A program made the position numbers and the translations under genes. Below the pieces are notes generated by a model that was given only the letters and a program-made list of their open reading frames with translations, was not told the origin of the DNA and made no database searches. Shown here piece after piece: positions 54,521-63,966 of a stretch of 64,000 nucleotides of DNA. The stretch is taken from the NCBI GenBank assembly GCA_009841145.1, contig VXMJ01000042.1, forward strand, positions 47,932-111,931, in the 5' to 3' direction. The DNA is from Caldilineaceae bacterium SB0661_bin_34. GTDB taxonomy: Bacteria; Chloroflexota; Anaerolineae; Caldilineales; Caldilineaceae. The number at the start of each line of letters is the position of its first letter. Position 1 is the first letter of the stretch.

Positions 54521-56344
54521 TCAAACCGTCTGCAACAGGCTTTGGGCCTCCACCATGCGGGCGAAGCCGCCACCCTGCGCCACCAACTGATCGAAGGTTC
54601 CGGACTCGAGAATCCGGCCGTCCTCCATGTACAGCACCCTGTGGGCGTTGCGGATCGTCGAAAGGCGGTGTGCAATGACCAGGGTGGTGCGTCCCTTCAT
54701 TAGGGTCTGCAATGCTTCCTGGATGGCCAGTTCCGTGAGCACGTCCACATTGGAGGTGGCTTCGTCCAGGACCAGGATGGGGGCATTCTTGAGCAGGGCG
54801 CGGGCAATGGAGATGCGCTGCCTTTGCCCGCCCGACAGGCGCACGCCGCGTTCCCCAATCACCGTTTCCAGCCCGTTGGGCATTTCCTCAATGAACTCGG
54901 TCGCGTGGGCCATCCGGATGACTTCGTGCAAATCCGTCTCCGAGGCATCCGGCCGACCCAGAAGCAGGTTGTCGCGGATGGTGCCGTGGAACAGGAACAC
55001 CTCCTGCAACACGAACGACACGTGGCGCCGCAAGGGATCCAACTGCCAATCCCGCACATCGGTGCCGGCCACCAGGACCTGCCCGCCATCCACGTCGTAC
55101 AGGCGCGGGATGAGTCGTGACACCGTGGTCTTGCCGGCACCGGTTGGCCCCACCAGCGCCACGGTCTGGCCGGGCTGTATGGAGAAGGACACCTCCGACA
55201 GGGCATTGATATCGGGCCGGTAGGCAAATCCAACGTCCCTGAACTCCACGGTCCAGGGCAGGTCGGGGTTGTCACACGACGGATCGCGTCCGTGGACGGG
55301 ACTCCGAATCTCCGCCTGGATCTGCCATGTCTCCCGAATGCGCTCCAGGCTGACATAGGCCCGGGACAGGGTGTCGCCCATGTCCGCAAGCTTCATGAAC
55401 GGCATGTAGATGAACGAGATGTAGGACACAAACAGCACGAAGTCCGCCACGGACAAGGTTCCCTGTAGGGCGCGGGCACCGCCCGACCACGCCACCAGGA
55501 TGAACCCCAGTCCGCCCGCAATCTCGACCACGCTGCCGGGGATCATCGATATCCCCATGGCGCTGACGGATGCATCCCGGAATCGCGTGCTCCGTTCGTG
55601 CACCCGCCGGTACTGGATTGCCTCAAGGTTGAACAGCTTGATTTCCGTGAGGCCGCTCAGGTTGTCCTGCACTTGGGCAACCAGTTCAGCGAGGCCGGAG
55701 CGCACCTGCCACCAGAACCGGCGGATTTGTCTGGCCTTGCGGTACACGATGAAGGAGGCCACCGGCAAGGGCAACAGGGCCAGCAAGGTCATCCATGGAT
55801 CGATGGCCAGGAGAATCGCGGTCATGGTCAGCGGTCCGACCACGGCCAAGGTGAGTTCGGGGATGCCGTGGGCCACGAAGTCCTCGACCGCCTCCACATC
55901 GCTGATGGAACGGGCGATCAGCGATCCGGTCCGTTGGCGGTTCAGGTACCTGTGGCTGAGGGTTTGCAAGTGTTCGTAGGTCCGGGACAACAGTTCGTGC
56001 AGGACCTGGTAGGCCACGACATGGGAGAGGTAGCCGTACAGGTAGCGCCCCAGTCCTCGCAGCAGGTACATCACGATGAGTACCAGCACGATGGGGAGCA
56101 ACTGGTCCACGGTGCCAGTTCCGGACTCGATGAACTGGATCACCCGTCGGATCAGGAGAGGCCCGATGATGGTGGACAGGGTGAACATCCCGCCGGCGAA
56201 CACGCACAGCAGGATGTACACCAGCCGCCGCCCTTGAATCAGGGTCAACATGAACCGGAAGGCGGACGGTGGCACAGTCATCCCGGAACCGCCTTCGTCC
56301 TTCAATGGCCGGTCTGCCGCCAAGCCTTCGACTGCTGCACTCAC
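54521..56344 (-). CDS. ABC-type exporter, fused membrane and ATP-binding domains (MsbA-like)
   Basis: A 607-residue half-transporter. Six transmembrane segments fill the first ~310 residues (the first is LVYILLCVFAGGMF). The nucleotide-binding domain has Walker A GPTGAGKTT, signature LSGGQRQRISIARALL, Walker B ILVLDEATSNVD and the switch His in IAHRLST. It should homodimerise and export lipids, drugs or peptides. GTG 56344 is the longest start; ATG 56281 begins just before the first membrane helix and is also plausible. It points away from the epimerase (convergent), so they are separate transcripts. Confidence 0.9.
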   Translation of the reverse strand: MSAAVEGLAADRPLKDEGGSGMTVPPSAFRFMLTLIQGRRLVYILLCVFAGGMFTLSTIIGPLLIRRVIQFIESGTGTVDQLLPIVLVLIVMYLLRGLGRYLYGYLSHVVAYQVLHELLSRTYEHLQTLSHRYLNRQRTGSLIARSISDVEAVEDFVAHGIPELTLAVVGPLTMTAILLAIDPWMTLLALLPLPVASFIVYRKARQIRRFWWQVRSGLAELVAQVQDNLSGLTEIKLFNLEAIQYRRVHERSTRFRDASVSAMGISMIPGSVVEIAGGLGFILVAWSGGARALQGTLSVADFVLFVSYISFIYMPFMKLADMGDTLSRAYVSLERIRETWQIQAEIRSPVHGRDPSCDNPDLPWTVEFRDVGFAYRPDINALSEVSFSIQPGQTVALVGPTGAGKTTVSRLIPRLYDVDGGQVLVAGTDVRDWQLDPLRRHVSFVLQEVFLFHGTIRDNLLLGRPDASETDLHEVIRMAHATEFIEEMPNGLETVIGERGVRLSGGQRQRISIARALLKNAPILVLDEATSNVDVLTELAIQEALQTLMKGRTTLVIAHRLSTIRNAHRVLYMEDGRILESGTFDQLVAQGGGFARMVEAQSLLQTV

Positions 56345-56640
56345 GCTGGTTTCAATGTCGCTCCAAACAATCTCGCCACTCTGTCTCGAACCGCTGCAGG
56401 TGGACCAAACTTGCAGTGGCCCGTGTCTACGACGCGAGGCATGGCAGTGGCAGCCCAGTCACCGACACCGTTCAACCTGCGGGGAACAGGGCCATTCCAA
56501 CCTGCATTGTAGGCAACTCGCGATCCCTGCTTCGAGAGGCCACAATGGTTCCAGATACCGATCCCAGCTTTCCGCGGATGGCTGAGGGACAGCACATCGC
56601 AAGAGCTGTGCAGTCCAGTCAGAATCAAACTGCCCCAAGA

Positions 56641-56838
56641 CAACCACATTTGTGGGAACATTCCAGCATCAAGGAACTGCCGAGGCCGGCGTCCTGAGTA
56701 CGAGACCGTCTTGCCTGCGTGGTGTGCCGAATCAAGAGGGGGATGCGCCTTGTTGCCTGGATCAACCACCGGTACGCTCTCGGCCATATCAAGTGGTTTG
56801 ATTTCCACAAGGACGACCGGATCGATCCCATCACTGTT
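56641..56838 (+). pseudogene. Decayed HigB-type toxin
   Basis: The frame before the antitoxin shows the C-terminal strand-turn of HigB: RLVAWINHRYALGHIKWFDFHKDDRIDPITV, in pieces of which IKWF.xxHK and YDRID are typical. A weak trace of the N-terminus (LWEHSSIKE) lies upstream in a frame with a stop. No intact start-to-end toxin can be read and there is no stop before the antitoxin, so the gene is broken. Bases 56345-56640 hold nothing recognisable. Confidence 0.6.
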
Positions 56839-56892
56839 GGATGTCGAGTGTGCGTTGTCCCGCTTGCCGTCAACAATCAAGGAGAACTCGTC

Positions 56893-57270
56893 ATGAGCAC
56901 GATGAAGGCAATCCGGTGTCCCGAAGACCTGAAGGCCGTCCTGTCGAGAATGGAGGAACTCTTTGATGCCAAGAAGGGCACACCGGAGGACGATGAATTG
57001 TCTATCCTGTTCGGACTCGTCGAGGCCTATGAAGCAAAGACCGTCACTATCCTCCCGCCGGACCCGATCGCCGCAATCAAGTTCCGAATGGACCAGGCAG
57101 GGCTGACGCAAAGAGACCTGATCCCAATCCTGGGTTCGCGGGTAAACGTCTCCGAAGTCCTATCCGGGAAACGCGGCCTCACCATGAAGATGGCACGTGC
57201 CCTCCACGAAAACCTCGGGATCCCGGAGGAATCCTTGTTGCAGGACACCGCCATCCTGTGTGACAACTGA
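56893..57270 (+). CDS. HigA-type antitoxin (XRE HTH)
   Basis: A 125-residue antitoxin. Its HTH is FRMDQAGLTQRDLIPILGSRVNVSEVLSGKRGLT, of which only the LTQRDL and VSEVLSGKR helices need mention. The upstream domain (DDELSILFGLVEAYEAK) is typical of HigA of the HigB2 class. AAGGAG precedes ATG 56893. Its toxin upstream is decayed, so it now stands alone and may survive as a DNA-binding regulator or anti-addiction gene. Confidence 0.8.
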   Translation: MSTMKAIRCPEDLKAVLSRMEELFDAKKGTPEDDELSILFGLVEAYEAKTVTILPPDPIAAIKFRMDQAGLTQRDLIPILGSRVNVSEVLSGKRGLTMKMARALHENLGIPEESLLQDTAILCDN

Positions 57271-57587
57271 TGCACACTCACGGGATCGGAGCGGTGAAGC
57301 GCCTATCAAGGACTTGCCTGGACGGTGCCAGCCATCCGGGTATCTGATGCAGGCCTGGTCCTGATTCAGCCCCGCATCGCTCCGTACAGCCTTGAATTCC
57401 ATTTTGATGTGTCCCTTGAGCCGTCCGCGTGAGCCAGGGTCTCCAATGGTATGCCCTCAGGAACATTCGATGGTGGCAACGGGACTCGCGGACGGCCAAC
57501 TTCAAGGTTTTGCCCGGTCGCCGCCAGCGTGCCATAGCTCCATAGTATGGTCACGGCAACCGGTTGGGATAGAGCAGCATACACAAG
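57271..57587. other. Intergenic region between toxin-antitoxin loci
   Basis: No gene recognised; open frames here are antisense shadows. Confidence 0.5.
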
Positions 57588-57830
57588 ATGCGATCCACAG
57601 AAGCCAAGACAAGACTGCCCGAACCTCTTCAGTCGGTAGAGCACCACGAGACCGTTTCCACAACCCGACCTGACAAGGAGGCTACACATCCGGTTTCCGC
57701 TCTTGCAGAAGCTCGCGCCCGTCGCGCAAGGGCGGTGGAGCAGTTCCGTCAGCGTCGCTCCGGCTGGCAGCCTGTGGACTTCTCTACCAAAGAGATACTT
57801 GCCGCGCGCCATGAGGGACATCGCCTATGA
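57588..57830 (+). CDS. VapB-like antitoxin
   Basis: An 80-residue acidic/basic peptide. The N-terminus is low-complexity, the middle is a helix (EARARRARAVEQFRQRRSG) and the end, VDFSTKEILAARHEGHRL, is like the toxin-binding tail of VapB/Phd-type antitoxins. Its stop overlaps the next ATG (ATGA), the usual coupling in such modules. Exact family is uncertain; ATG 57588 may be too far upstream. Confidence 0.5.
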   Translation: MRSTEAKTRLPEPLQSVEHHETVSTTRPDKEATHPVSALAEARARRARAVEQFRQRRSGWQPVDFSTKEILAARHEGHRL

Positions 57831-57922
57831 ATGGCATGGCGGTCAATACGTTGATGGTTGTGACATGGCTTTTCGACGAAAAGGGCAAGCTATGTGCAGG
57901 CAGGGAGCTGGACTGTCTGTAG
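57827..57922 (+). pseudogene. Truncated VapC/PIN-like toxin start
   Basis: Coupled to the antitoxin by ATGA. The 31 codons read NTLMVVTWLFDEKGK, loosely like the first strand and turn of a PIN domain (VDASVVLAWLF), but the expected catalytic Asp is not in place and the frame stops at 57922. No further PIN sequence follows, as the next gene starts at 57979. Confidence 0.35.
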
Positions 57923-57978
57923 AGGAATCATGTGCCCCTTCTCCGACGTAGCCGGGATGATGTCACTGGGATGAGATC

Positions 57979-59127
57979 ATGACGCGCGTTTCTGTTTCCC
58001 CCGCAATGCTTCGCTGGGCCTGCGAACGTGCAGGCTACGACATGGAGCACGTTGCGGCGCGCATACCACAGTTTCCGGCCTGGATCCGGCGCGAGCGGCA
58101 ACCGACGCTGAAACAGCTGGAGAAACTTGCCAAGCTCATGCATACGCCGTTCGGCTACCTGTTCCTGTCGGAGCCTCCCAACGAACGCCTACCGGTCCCC
58201 GACTATCGCACCGTGGCAGGAACTGCACGACAAAGACCGAGTCCCGACTTGCTAGACACGCTCTACACGATGCAGCGCCGGCAGGGGTGGCTGCGGGAAG
58301 TCCTCGTCGAGAACGACGCGGAGCCATTGGCCTTCGTGGCAAGTGCCCGTCTTGTCGATGATCCGGAGGCTGTGGGTCGCCAAATGCGACGGGTGCTCGG
58401 CCTTGATGGTGGATGGACTGCGGGTGTCCACACTTGGCAGGATGCCGTAAGCGAGTTACGCCTTTTGATCGAGCAGCTCGGCGTGATGGCGGTGATCAAC
58501 GGTGTAGTAGGGAACAACACCCATCGCCCATTGTGTGTGGAAGAGTTTCGCGGCTTCGCACTCACCGACTCCTACGCGCCGCTGGTCTTCGTAAACGGTG
58601 CGGATGCGAAGTCGGCACAGATGTTCACGCTCGCTCATGAGTTGGCGCACATTTGGCTCGGCACGGAGGGGATCTCCGGCTTCGAATCCCTACTCCCCGG
58701 CGGCACGGAGGTGGAGGACTGGTGCAACCAAGCGGCAGCGGAGCTCCTCGCACCGGCAAGGGAACTCAGGGAGCGTTGGTGGACAGTCAGGCGGACGAAG
58801 AGGCCCTTCGAAGCACTGGCCCGGACATTCAAGGTGAGCCCTGTAGTCGCCGCCCGCCGAACCCTCGACCTGAATCTTGTTGACCAAAGCACCTTCTTTA
58901 ATTTCTACGACGACTACGTCAATCGAGAACACAAAGGCGGCAAGACGACCGGAGGCGGTGATTTCTACAACAACCAGAACACGCGTGTCGGCGAGTTGTT
59001 TGCAAACCAAGTGCTGCGCGCAGCGATGGAAGGCCGTATCGGATTCAAGGAAGCCTATGACCTGACAGGGCTTCGTGGCGGCACCTTCCAGGAATACGCG
59101 AGGCGGCTGGGAGTGAATCTCCCATGA
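57979..59127 (+). CDS. XRE-HTH plus ImmA/IrrE-type metallopeptidase
   Basis: A 382-residue protein. The N-terminus has an HTH (MLRWACERAGYDMEHVAARI, then PTLKQLEKLAKLM), and the middle holds the ImmA/IrrE zinc-peptidase core TLAHELAHIWLG (HExxH at 220-224) with a distal ED after EVEDWCNQAAAELL. Family members cleave repressors or antitoxins and here typically pair with a DUF4411 PIN-like protein; the next ATG overlaps this stop by four bases and encodes exactly that, in broken form. ATG 57979 is chosen; no strong ribosome-binding site is visible. Confidence 0.85.
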   Translation: MTRVSVSPAMLRWACERAGYDMEHVAARIPQFPAWIRRERQPTLKQLEKLAKLMHTPFGYLFLSEPPNERLPVPDYRTVAGTARQRPSPDLLDTLYTMQRRQGWLREVLVENDAEPLAFVASARLVDDPEAVGRQMRRVLGLDGGWTAGVHTWQDAVSELRLLIEQLGVMAVINGVVGNNTHRPLCVEEFRGFALTDSYAPLVFVNGADAKSAQMFTLAHELAHIWLGTEGISGFESLLPGGTEVEDWCNQAAAELLAPARELRERWWTVRRTKRPFEALARTFKVSPVVAARRTLDLNLVDQSTFFNFYDDYVNREHKGGKTTGGGDFYNNQNTRVGELFANQVLRAAMEGRIGFKEAYDLTGLRGGTFQEYARRLGVNLP

Positions 59128-59270
59128 CGTTGGATCAGACCTACCTGGTGGATTCGGATGTCTTCATCACGGCGAAGAACCTGTATTACGCGTTCGACAT
59201 CTGACCCGGCTTCTGGAAGAGCCTGGTTCACCATCACCGGGCAGGCCGCGTCTTCAGCATCGATAGAGTG
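59124..59270 (+). pseudogene. DUF4411 PIN-like toxin, stopped by an internal TGA and truncated
   Basis: Begins with TYLVDSDVFITAKNLYYAFDI, the DUF4411 start. It then meets TGA at 59202-59204 exactly where relatives have Cys (FDxCPGFW), which a single TGC-to-TGA change would explain. The frame continues PGFWKSLVHHHRAGRVFSIDRV and then decays. ATGA overlap with the ImmA/IrrE gene shows the former operon. Confidence 0.8.
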
Positions 59271-60081
59271 CTCCGGAATCCAGGAGGGAGATCAAACTGC
59301 CCGATGTATGCGATCAGTTCAGAGTGCGGCGCGATAACATGTTTGCCATGTCTCGAGTCTTGAACGTCCAATTCGATCGGGCAGAAGGAAACTGAGTGCG
59401 GCTTTCCAGAATGCGATGAGGTTTTTATGGGCAATCTTGTCCGACCAACGGCTACACTGCAGACCCTCCGGTTACCTCCTGAAGTAATTTTCGTCCAGGA
59501 TGCGAATCCCGATCCAGAGCGCGCCCGATCAGTGATCCCATCAGGCATGGACCCGGATATGGGACCGGCACACCTCCACCAGTTCCCGGCGAACTGTCCC
59601 AGCACCTCAGGGGTAGCACATTCCTCGCGCATGCGCGACACAGGCACCTTGTTAGGGTTCAATGTGGATGGAAGTTCTCAGCCCACAACGAACTGTACAC
59701 AGCCACAGAGACACCACGGCCGGCTTCCACTGAGCCTTCCGGGAACAGAGAAAGACGCCGTCACCAGCTATACTGTGCACAACATGTGAATCTTTCCGTC
59801 GAATGGCTCCCAACCAACTCCGCTGCGAGACCATCCACAAGGAAGAATTCATCGCAAAGCTCGAGCAGGCCAACCAAACTGACGATTGCCAACTCAAGTT
59901 CTTGCCACGCTCATTGACAACCAATCAACTGACACACTAACCGCTGACCAGTTAACAAAAGCCCAGCACAAACCCCACAGAGACCATACACACGACCGCA
60001 ACGTTTTTGCCCGAACCGACAGCTACCTGCTGCCACCCCGATTGTGCGAACGGCCCAAGCTTCAACGAGAAGACCAACATC
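59271..60081. other. Intergenic region with a possible 45-codon ORF
   Basis: No gene is recognised. ATG 59803 opens a 45-codon frame ending at 59940 (MAPNQLRCETIHKEEFIAKL at its start) without a good ribosome-binding site; it could be a leader or nothing. Base composition becomes AT-richer from about 59880, the border of the next gene's island. Confidence 0.4.
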
Positions 60082-63000
60082 ATGAGTACACGACCCAACG
60101 AATCGGTGAAAAACATACAACAAGCTTTTGACGAGTTGATCGAAATAAGTGGGGTGAGCACCAATGCACACACACAGGCCTCAAACAAACTAGCATCACT
60201 ATTATTAACTCACTTTGACAACCATCAGATCCAAGAACCAGCACAAGAATTATTTAGCAAACATACGCCGCCGGAGATAAAACGTTTCGCCGCGTCATGG
60301 CTACTCCGAGCGCTTGTGGAAGCAGACACCGCATTGAGCGTCGGGAATTTGGATCGTCAGGCAATTGCGTTATTTGATAGCGTGTACGCCAACACGATTT
60401 ATAGACGCCTGGGGATTACAACAAATTTTCAGACTTACGACAAGCGCGCACGACTCATCGAATTTGCTGCTGATATTCTCAATCAAGCAAACCAGCTCGT
60501 AAACACAGCGTTGGAAACAAAGCGAATACCCAATTTGCAACAACAACTACTAAAGTTATTCAATGACCACAATTGTAGGGCATTTTTGTCACCACTTTTG
60601 CCTGAAGCGCTAACCAATGTGAACATGGTACGCAGTTTATTTGACGCAGTCTCAGACTACATGGATGCTGAATTTGACCACGAAAGAACACTAGAACAAG
60701 CAAGAACCGCGTGTGACGAATATGAACGACAAGCGATAGCACACGGATCACAGGATTCAATCCGCATTTTAGGAGGACTAGCCCGCCAACTCAAGCAGAC
60801 AGTAGAAACCCATTTCAAATATCTCGAATTTCAAGATCCACCTCGACTCTCTTTTGCAGAAGTCAAAAAGATGTACCCAATGGATCAATTGGGGAACACT
60901 ATCACCTTTTATCTGAAAGTCACAAATTCAGGCAAGTTACCAGTAAGGGATTTGCGACTAGAAGAAATAGCTATTGATCCACAACTGAAATTAACCACCC
61001 GCCCGATGCCTTGGGGGACAGTACGACCTGGAACAACAGTTACTTTTGACATTGGCGCTACAGTAATACAACAATGCAAACAATCCACATTACTGTTGTT
61101 GTTGTCTTGGGACAAACCAGGAGTCGGAAGGGCCGAAGAAGAGCTCGAGTTTACACTCGAAGCACAAAGAGCCGACTTTGATTGGGAACAGCTAGAAATC
61201 AAGGATCCATATTCACTTGATCCAATCACTAGTGATGTTGAACTTATCGGCCGCAAAAAAGAATTGAATTCTTTGCGTAGAATTACGAATTCCAAGAGTG
61301 TCGGCTCAGCAGTGATTTTCGGCCAGAAGCGAGTTGGGAAGACTTCACTTGTGAACTCGTTAGCCTACAGCCTTGAGAATGACAAAATACAAGAGTGGAC
61401 TGTCATCAATATCGGCACCGGTGACTTTATAGGTAATGACGCGCTGAGTACAATGGCAGGTTTGGGAAAAACCCTATTCACTGAGTTGACAAACAAGGTT
61501 CCAAACCCAAGTGGCCTAAACAGTCCCAGCATACCAGATTTTAGTAATGGCCTCTCACCCTTATCGCAAGTAATTGATGAACTTCTAAGTTGGAGCAACA
61601 CCCGGTTATTATTTGTGATCGATGAATTTGACGAACTTCAAGTAGAACTACTCAGCAGAACTGACCTCAGCAAAGCGCTTTTTCAACCTATCCGGCAAAT
61701 CAGCAACAAAGCAAGATGTGGATTTCTCCTCGTTGGCGGAGAAAACATGCAACATCTTGAAACTGTCCAAGGTGACCGACTAAACAAGTTTGACAGTATA
61801 CAAGTCGACTATTTTCAAAAAGACAACATGGTTGACTTTGCTAAGCTGATCCGCAAGCCTGTCAGCACTTGGCTAACCATTAGCGAATCTGCAATCGATG
61901 AACTTTATCATTGGAGTGCCGGAAATCCCTACTTCGCCAAATATCTGGCTCGCCAGCTCTTCCGTGAGATGGTTGATCAACGGTGTTCGGACGTGAGTGA
62001 GGTAGATATGCGTACTGCCATCCTGACGGCGGCTGCAGCGGTTCGAGGAAACTCATTTGCGCATTTTTGGATCGATGGTGTTACCGGTGACGTTGATAAT
62101 GTTGACAAGTTGAGATTGGATACACGCTCTGTGTTGATTGCTGCAGCACAGGCATTTCGGGATGGTGTACATGTTACGGAAGAGTCAGTGCTGAAAAAAT
62201 TGGCGACTACGTCTGTCCTTTCGCTAGGTGAACATAGTAGCAAAAAAATCCTTTCGGATCTCATTCGGCGAGAAGTGTTTGTCGCTGAAGACAGTTATCT
62301 GAAATGTAAAGTGCCATTGTTCGAGTATTGGTTGAAAGATCAGGGAGTACGCGTGTTACTCGACGATCTCAAAGAACATGAGTTTCGTATCGCAACGATG
62401 CGTGATGAAGAATTATCCAGAGTCACCGATGAAGACTTGATTCGTACTTGTAAGAAGCTTGGAAGATTCAGGGGTCGATCGATAGAGTCGGCCACAATCA
62501 GGAGCTGGTTAGATCAGTTTGGCGACGTCAAAAACCAACGATTGATGTTCAAGATACTAAATGCCGTTAAGATGTATGATAATGACAGGTCTCGGGGTAA
62601 GATGAATGAAGCCTTTGGAATCGTGTCTCGGACTTTGACGGTCAGAGTTGGTTCAAGGTCTCGGCGGTTAAGTAGGAGCGGAGTTGCCGTAAGTCACTTT
62701 GGTACTTCACTGGGTAAGTCTGGCTCAAGATATTGTCAGTTGTTTGCGGAGGAAAATCGTATTGCGGACAATTGGGTTGTTTCGTTTGATGCGGTTAAGC
62801 AAGCGCTGGAGCCAGGGTCCAAACAATTGCAAGGTATGCAAAAGCTTGTATTCGTGGACGATTTTATTGGTACGGGACAATCTATTGTTGATTGCCTTGG
62901 TGATGCGAAAGAAACACTCTGTCTAGCCAGCAAACAAGGTGTGGAAATTTTTGTGATAGTTGTTGCTGGATTTTCGCGGGGAAAAAAGCTTATCACTCAG

Positions 63001-63285
63001 TATGCTGAAAAGCATGGGATCGATATCCATGTCCACTGTTGTGATATTATTGATGGCGAAGGGAGAGTGTTTTCAGCTGAGTCGAAGGTCTTTGTTGATT
63101 CTTCAGAAAGGGAGGATGCTAAGAGGGTTGCCGAACTCTTTGGCGTTCGTTTGGAGAAACAGTGGCCTCTTGGATATGGCAATTTAGAGGGGATAGTTGT
63201 ATTTGAGGATAACTGTCCCAACAACTCGTTGCCGATTCTGTGGTCCCAATCGAACGGTTGGGTTGCCCCTTTTCCAAGGTCATGA
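60082..63285 (+). CDS. P-loop (ORC/STAND-like) ATPase fused to a C-terminal PRTase-like (PRTase-CE type) domain
   Basis: A 1067-residue protein of unusual make-up. The N-terminal ~270 residues are helical. A beta-rich region follows (about 275-385, ITFYLKVTNSGKLPVRDLRL). Next is a P-loop ATPase with Walker A GQKRVGKT (414-421), Walker B LLFVIDEFDEL (D514, E515) and an ORC/Cdc6-like tail of winged helices. The last ~270 residues resemble a phosphoribosyltransferase: SHFGTSLGKSGS and the PRPP-loop VFVDDFIGTGQS (923-934), the pattern of the PRTase-CE domain reported in bacterial conflict effectors. Both catalytic modules look intact. ATG 60082 gives the first in-family sequence; the frame is open 75 bases upstream. 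DNA here is clearly AT-richer than neighbours and codon use differs, so recent transfer is likely. A defence role is inferred from domain type and composition. Confidence 0.75.
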   Translation: MSTRPNESVKNIQQAFDELIEISGVSTNAHTQASNKLASLLLTHFDNHQIQEPAQELFSKHTPPEIKRFAASWLLRALVEADTALSVGNLDRQAIALFDSVYANTIYRRLGITTNFQTYDKRARLIEFAADILNQANQLVNTALETKRIPNLQQQLLKLFNDHNCRAFLSPLLPEALTNVNMVRSLFDAVSDYMDAEFDHERTLEQARTACDEYERQAIAHGSQDSIRILGGLARQLKQTVETHFKYLEFQDPPRLSFAEVKKMYPMDQLGNTITFYLKVTNSGKLPVRDLRLEEIAIDPQLKLTTRPMPWGTVRPGTTVTFDIGATVIQQCKQSTLLLLLSWDKPGVGRAEEELEFTLEAQRADFDWEQLEIKDPYSLDPITSDVELIGRKKELNSLRRITNSKSVGSAVIFGQKRVGKTSLVNSLAYSLENDKIQEWTVINIGTGDFIGNDALSTMAGLGKTLFTELTNKVPNPSGLNSPSIPDFSNGLSPLSQVIDELLSWSNTRLLFVIDEFDELQVELLSRTDLSKALFQPIRQISNKARCGFLLVGGENMQHLETVQGDRLNKFDSIQVDYFQKDNMVDFAKLIRKPVSTWLTISESAIDELYHWSAGNPYFAKYLARQLFREMVDQRCSDVSEVDMRTAILTAAAAVRGNSFAHFWIDGVTGDVDNVDKLRLDTRSVLIAAAQAFRDGVHVTEESVLKKLATTSVLSLGEHSSKKILSDLIRREVFVAEDSYLKCKVPLFEYWLKDQGVRVLLDDLKEHEFRIATMRDEELSRVTDEDLIRTCKKLGRFRGRSIESATIRSWLDQFGDVKNQRLMFKILNAVKMYDNDRSRGKMNEAFGIVSRTLTVRVGSRSRRLSRSGVAVSHFGTSLGKSGSRYCQLFAEENRIADNWVVSFDAVKQALEPGSKQLQGMQKLVFVDDFIGTGQSIVDCLGDAKETLCLASKQGVEIFVIVVAGFSRGKKLITQYAEKHGIDIHVHCCDIIDGEGRVFSAESKVFVDSSEREDAKRVAELFGVRLEKQWPLGYGNLEGIVVFEDNCPNNSLPILWSQSNGWVAPFPRS

Positions 63286-63337
63286 AGTGGTTGCTTGGGT
63301 TCCAATCCTTATTTGGTCTCATTCGCTCCGTTGGATG

Positions 63338-63966
63338 TTAGTTGTTACTCTGTGTTTTCCTACCCTTGGCGGACGGCCAGCGTGGAATGCACCGTAAGCC
63401 GCCTATGGTCTTCATTAGCCGAAGACGTCCTCCACCTATTTGTGGATACTGAGGCCGACATGGCGCGTCGTGCGTCCATCGATGGCCGAGTGCTACTTCT
63501 GCGCCACATGAGCGGTCGTCCACCGTGCCCGGATGTCTCGCACGCGATCCCGGGAATCGTTACCGCGGTCGCCCCAGCATTCGGGGCCAGTAAGCCCCGT
63601 CTCGGAGTTCCGGCACTGCCTCTGCTCGGTCGTGCCGTTAGCTGGGTCGACCGTGAAAACGGTGGCGTCGAAGCTGCGCTCCAGAAGATCCATATCCAGG
63701 TACTAGCGGTTGAGCAGGTTGTACTCGATCTCCTCGCAGAAGGCACGTTCGCTATGCACCGAGTACAGGGCGATCAGCAGTGAGGCCTTCAACAGTTGCT
63801 CGGGTGGTACCGAATCCCATCCCGCCGGCATATACATACGGTCGAAATCCGGCGAGAGCCACGTAAGAACCGTGTCGGCCGCCACTTTGGTCCGTCGCAA
63901 CAGATGGTCCTGATGAATCCGCTTCTCTAGGTCCACGATTGCCAATAGCAGGCTGCTGAAAAACGC
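63338..63966 (-). pseudogene. IS5-family transposase, multiply broken
   Basis: The N-terminus (LEKRIHQDHLLRRTKV, then WLSPDFDRMYMPAGW and LLIALYSVHSERAFCEEIEYNLL) ends in a TAG where relatives have Trp. After it LDMDLLERSFDATVFTVD is still readable. The C-terminal trace AIDGRTTRHVG and, in another frame, MKTIGGLR follow. The central catalytic part is missing. At least one nonsense change, one frameshift and an internal deletion are present. Its upstream end runs toward the window edge. Confidence 0.75.

Noticed and set aside
59234..59662. Minus-strand 142-codon frame after the DUF4411 relic
   Set aside because: No domain, no ribosome-binding site and compositional bias of a chance frame.
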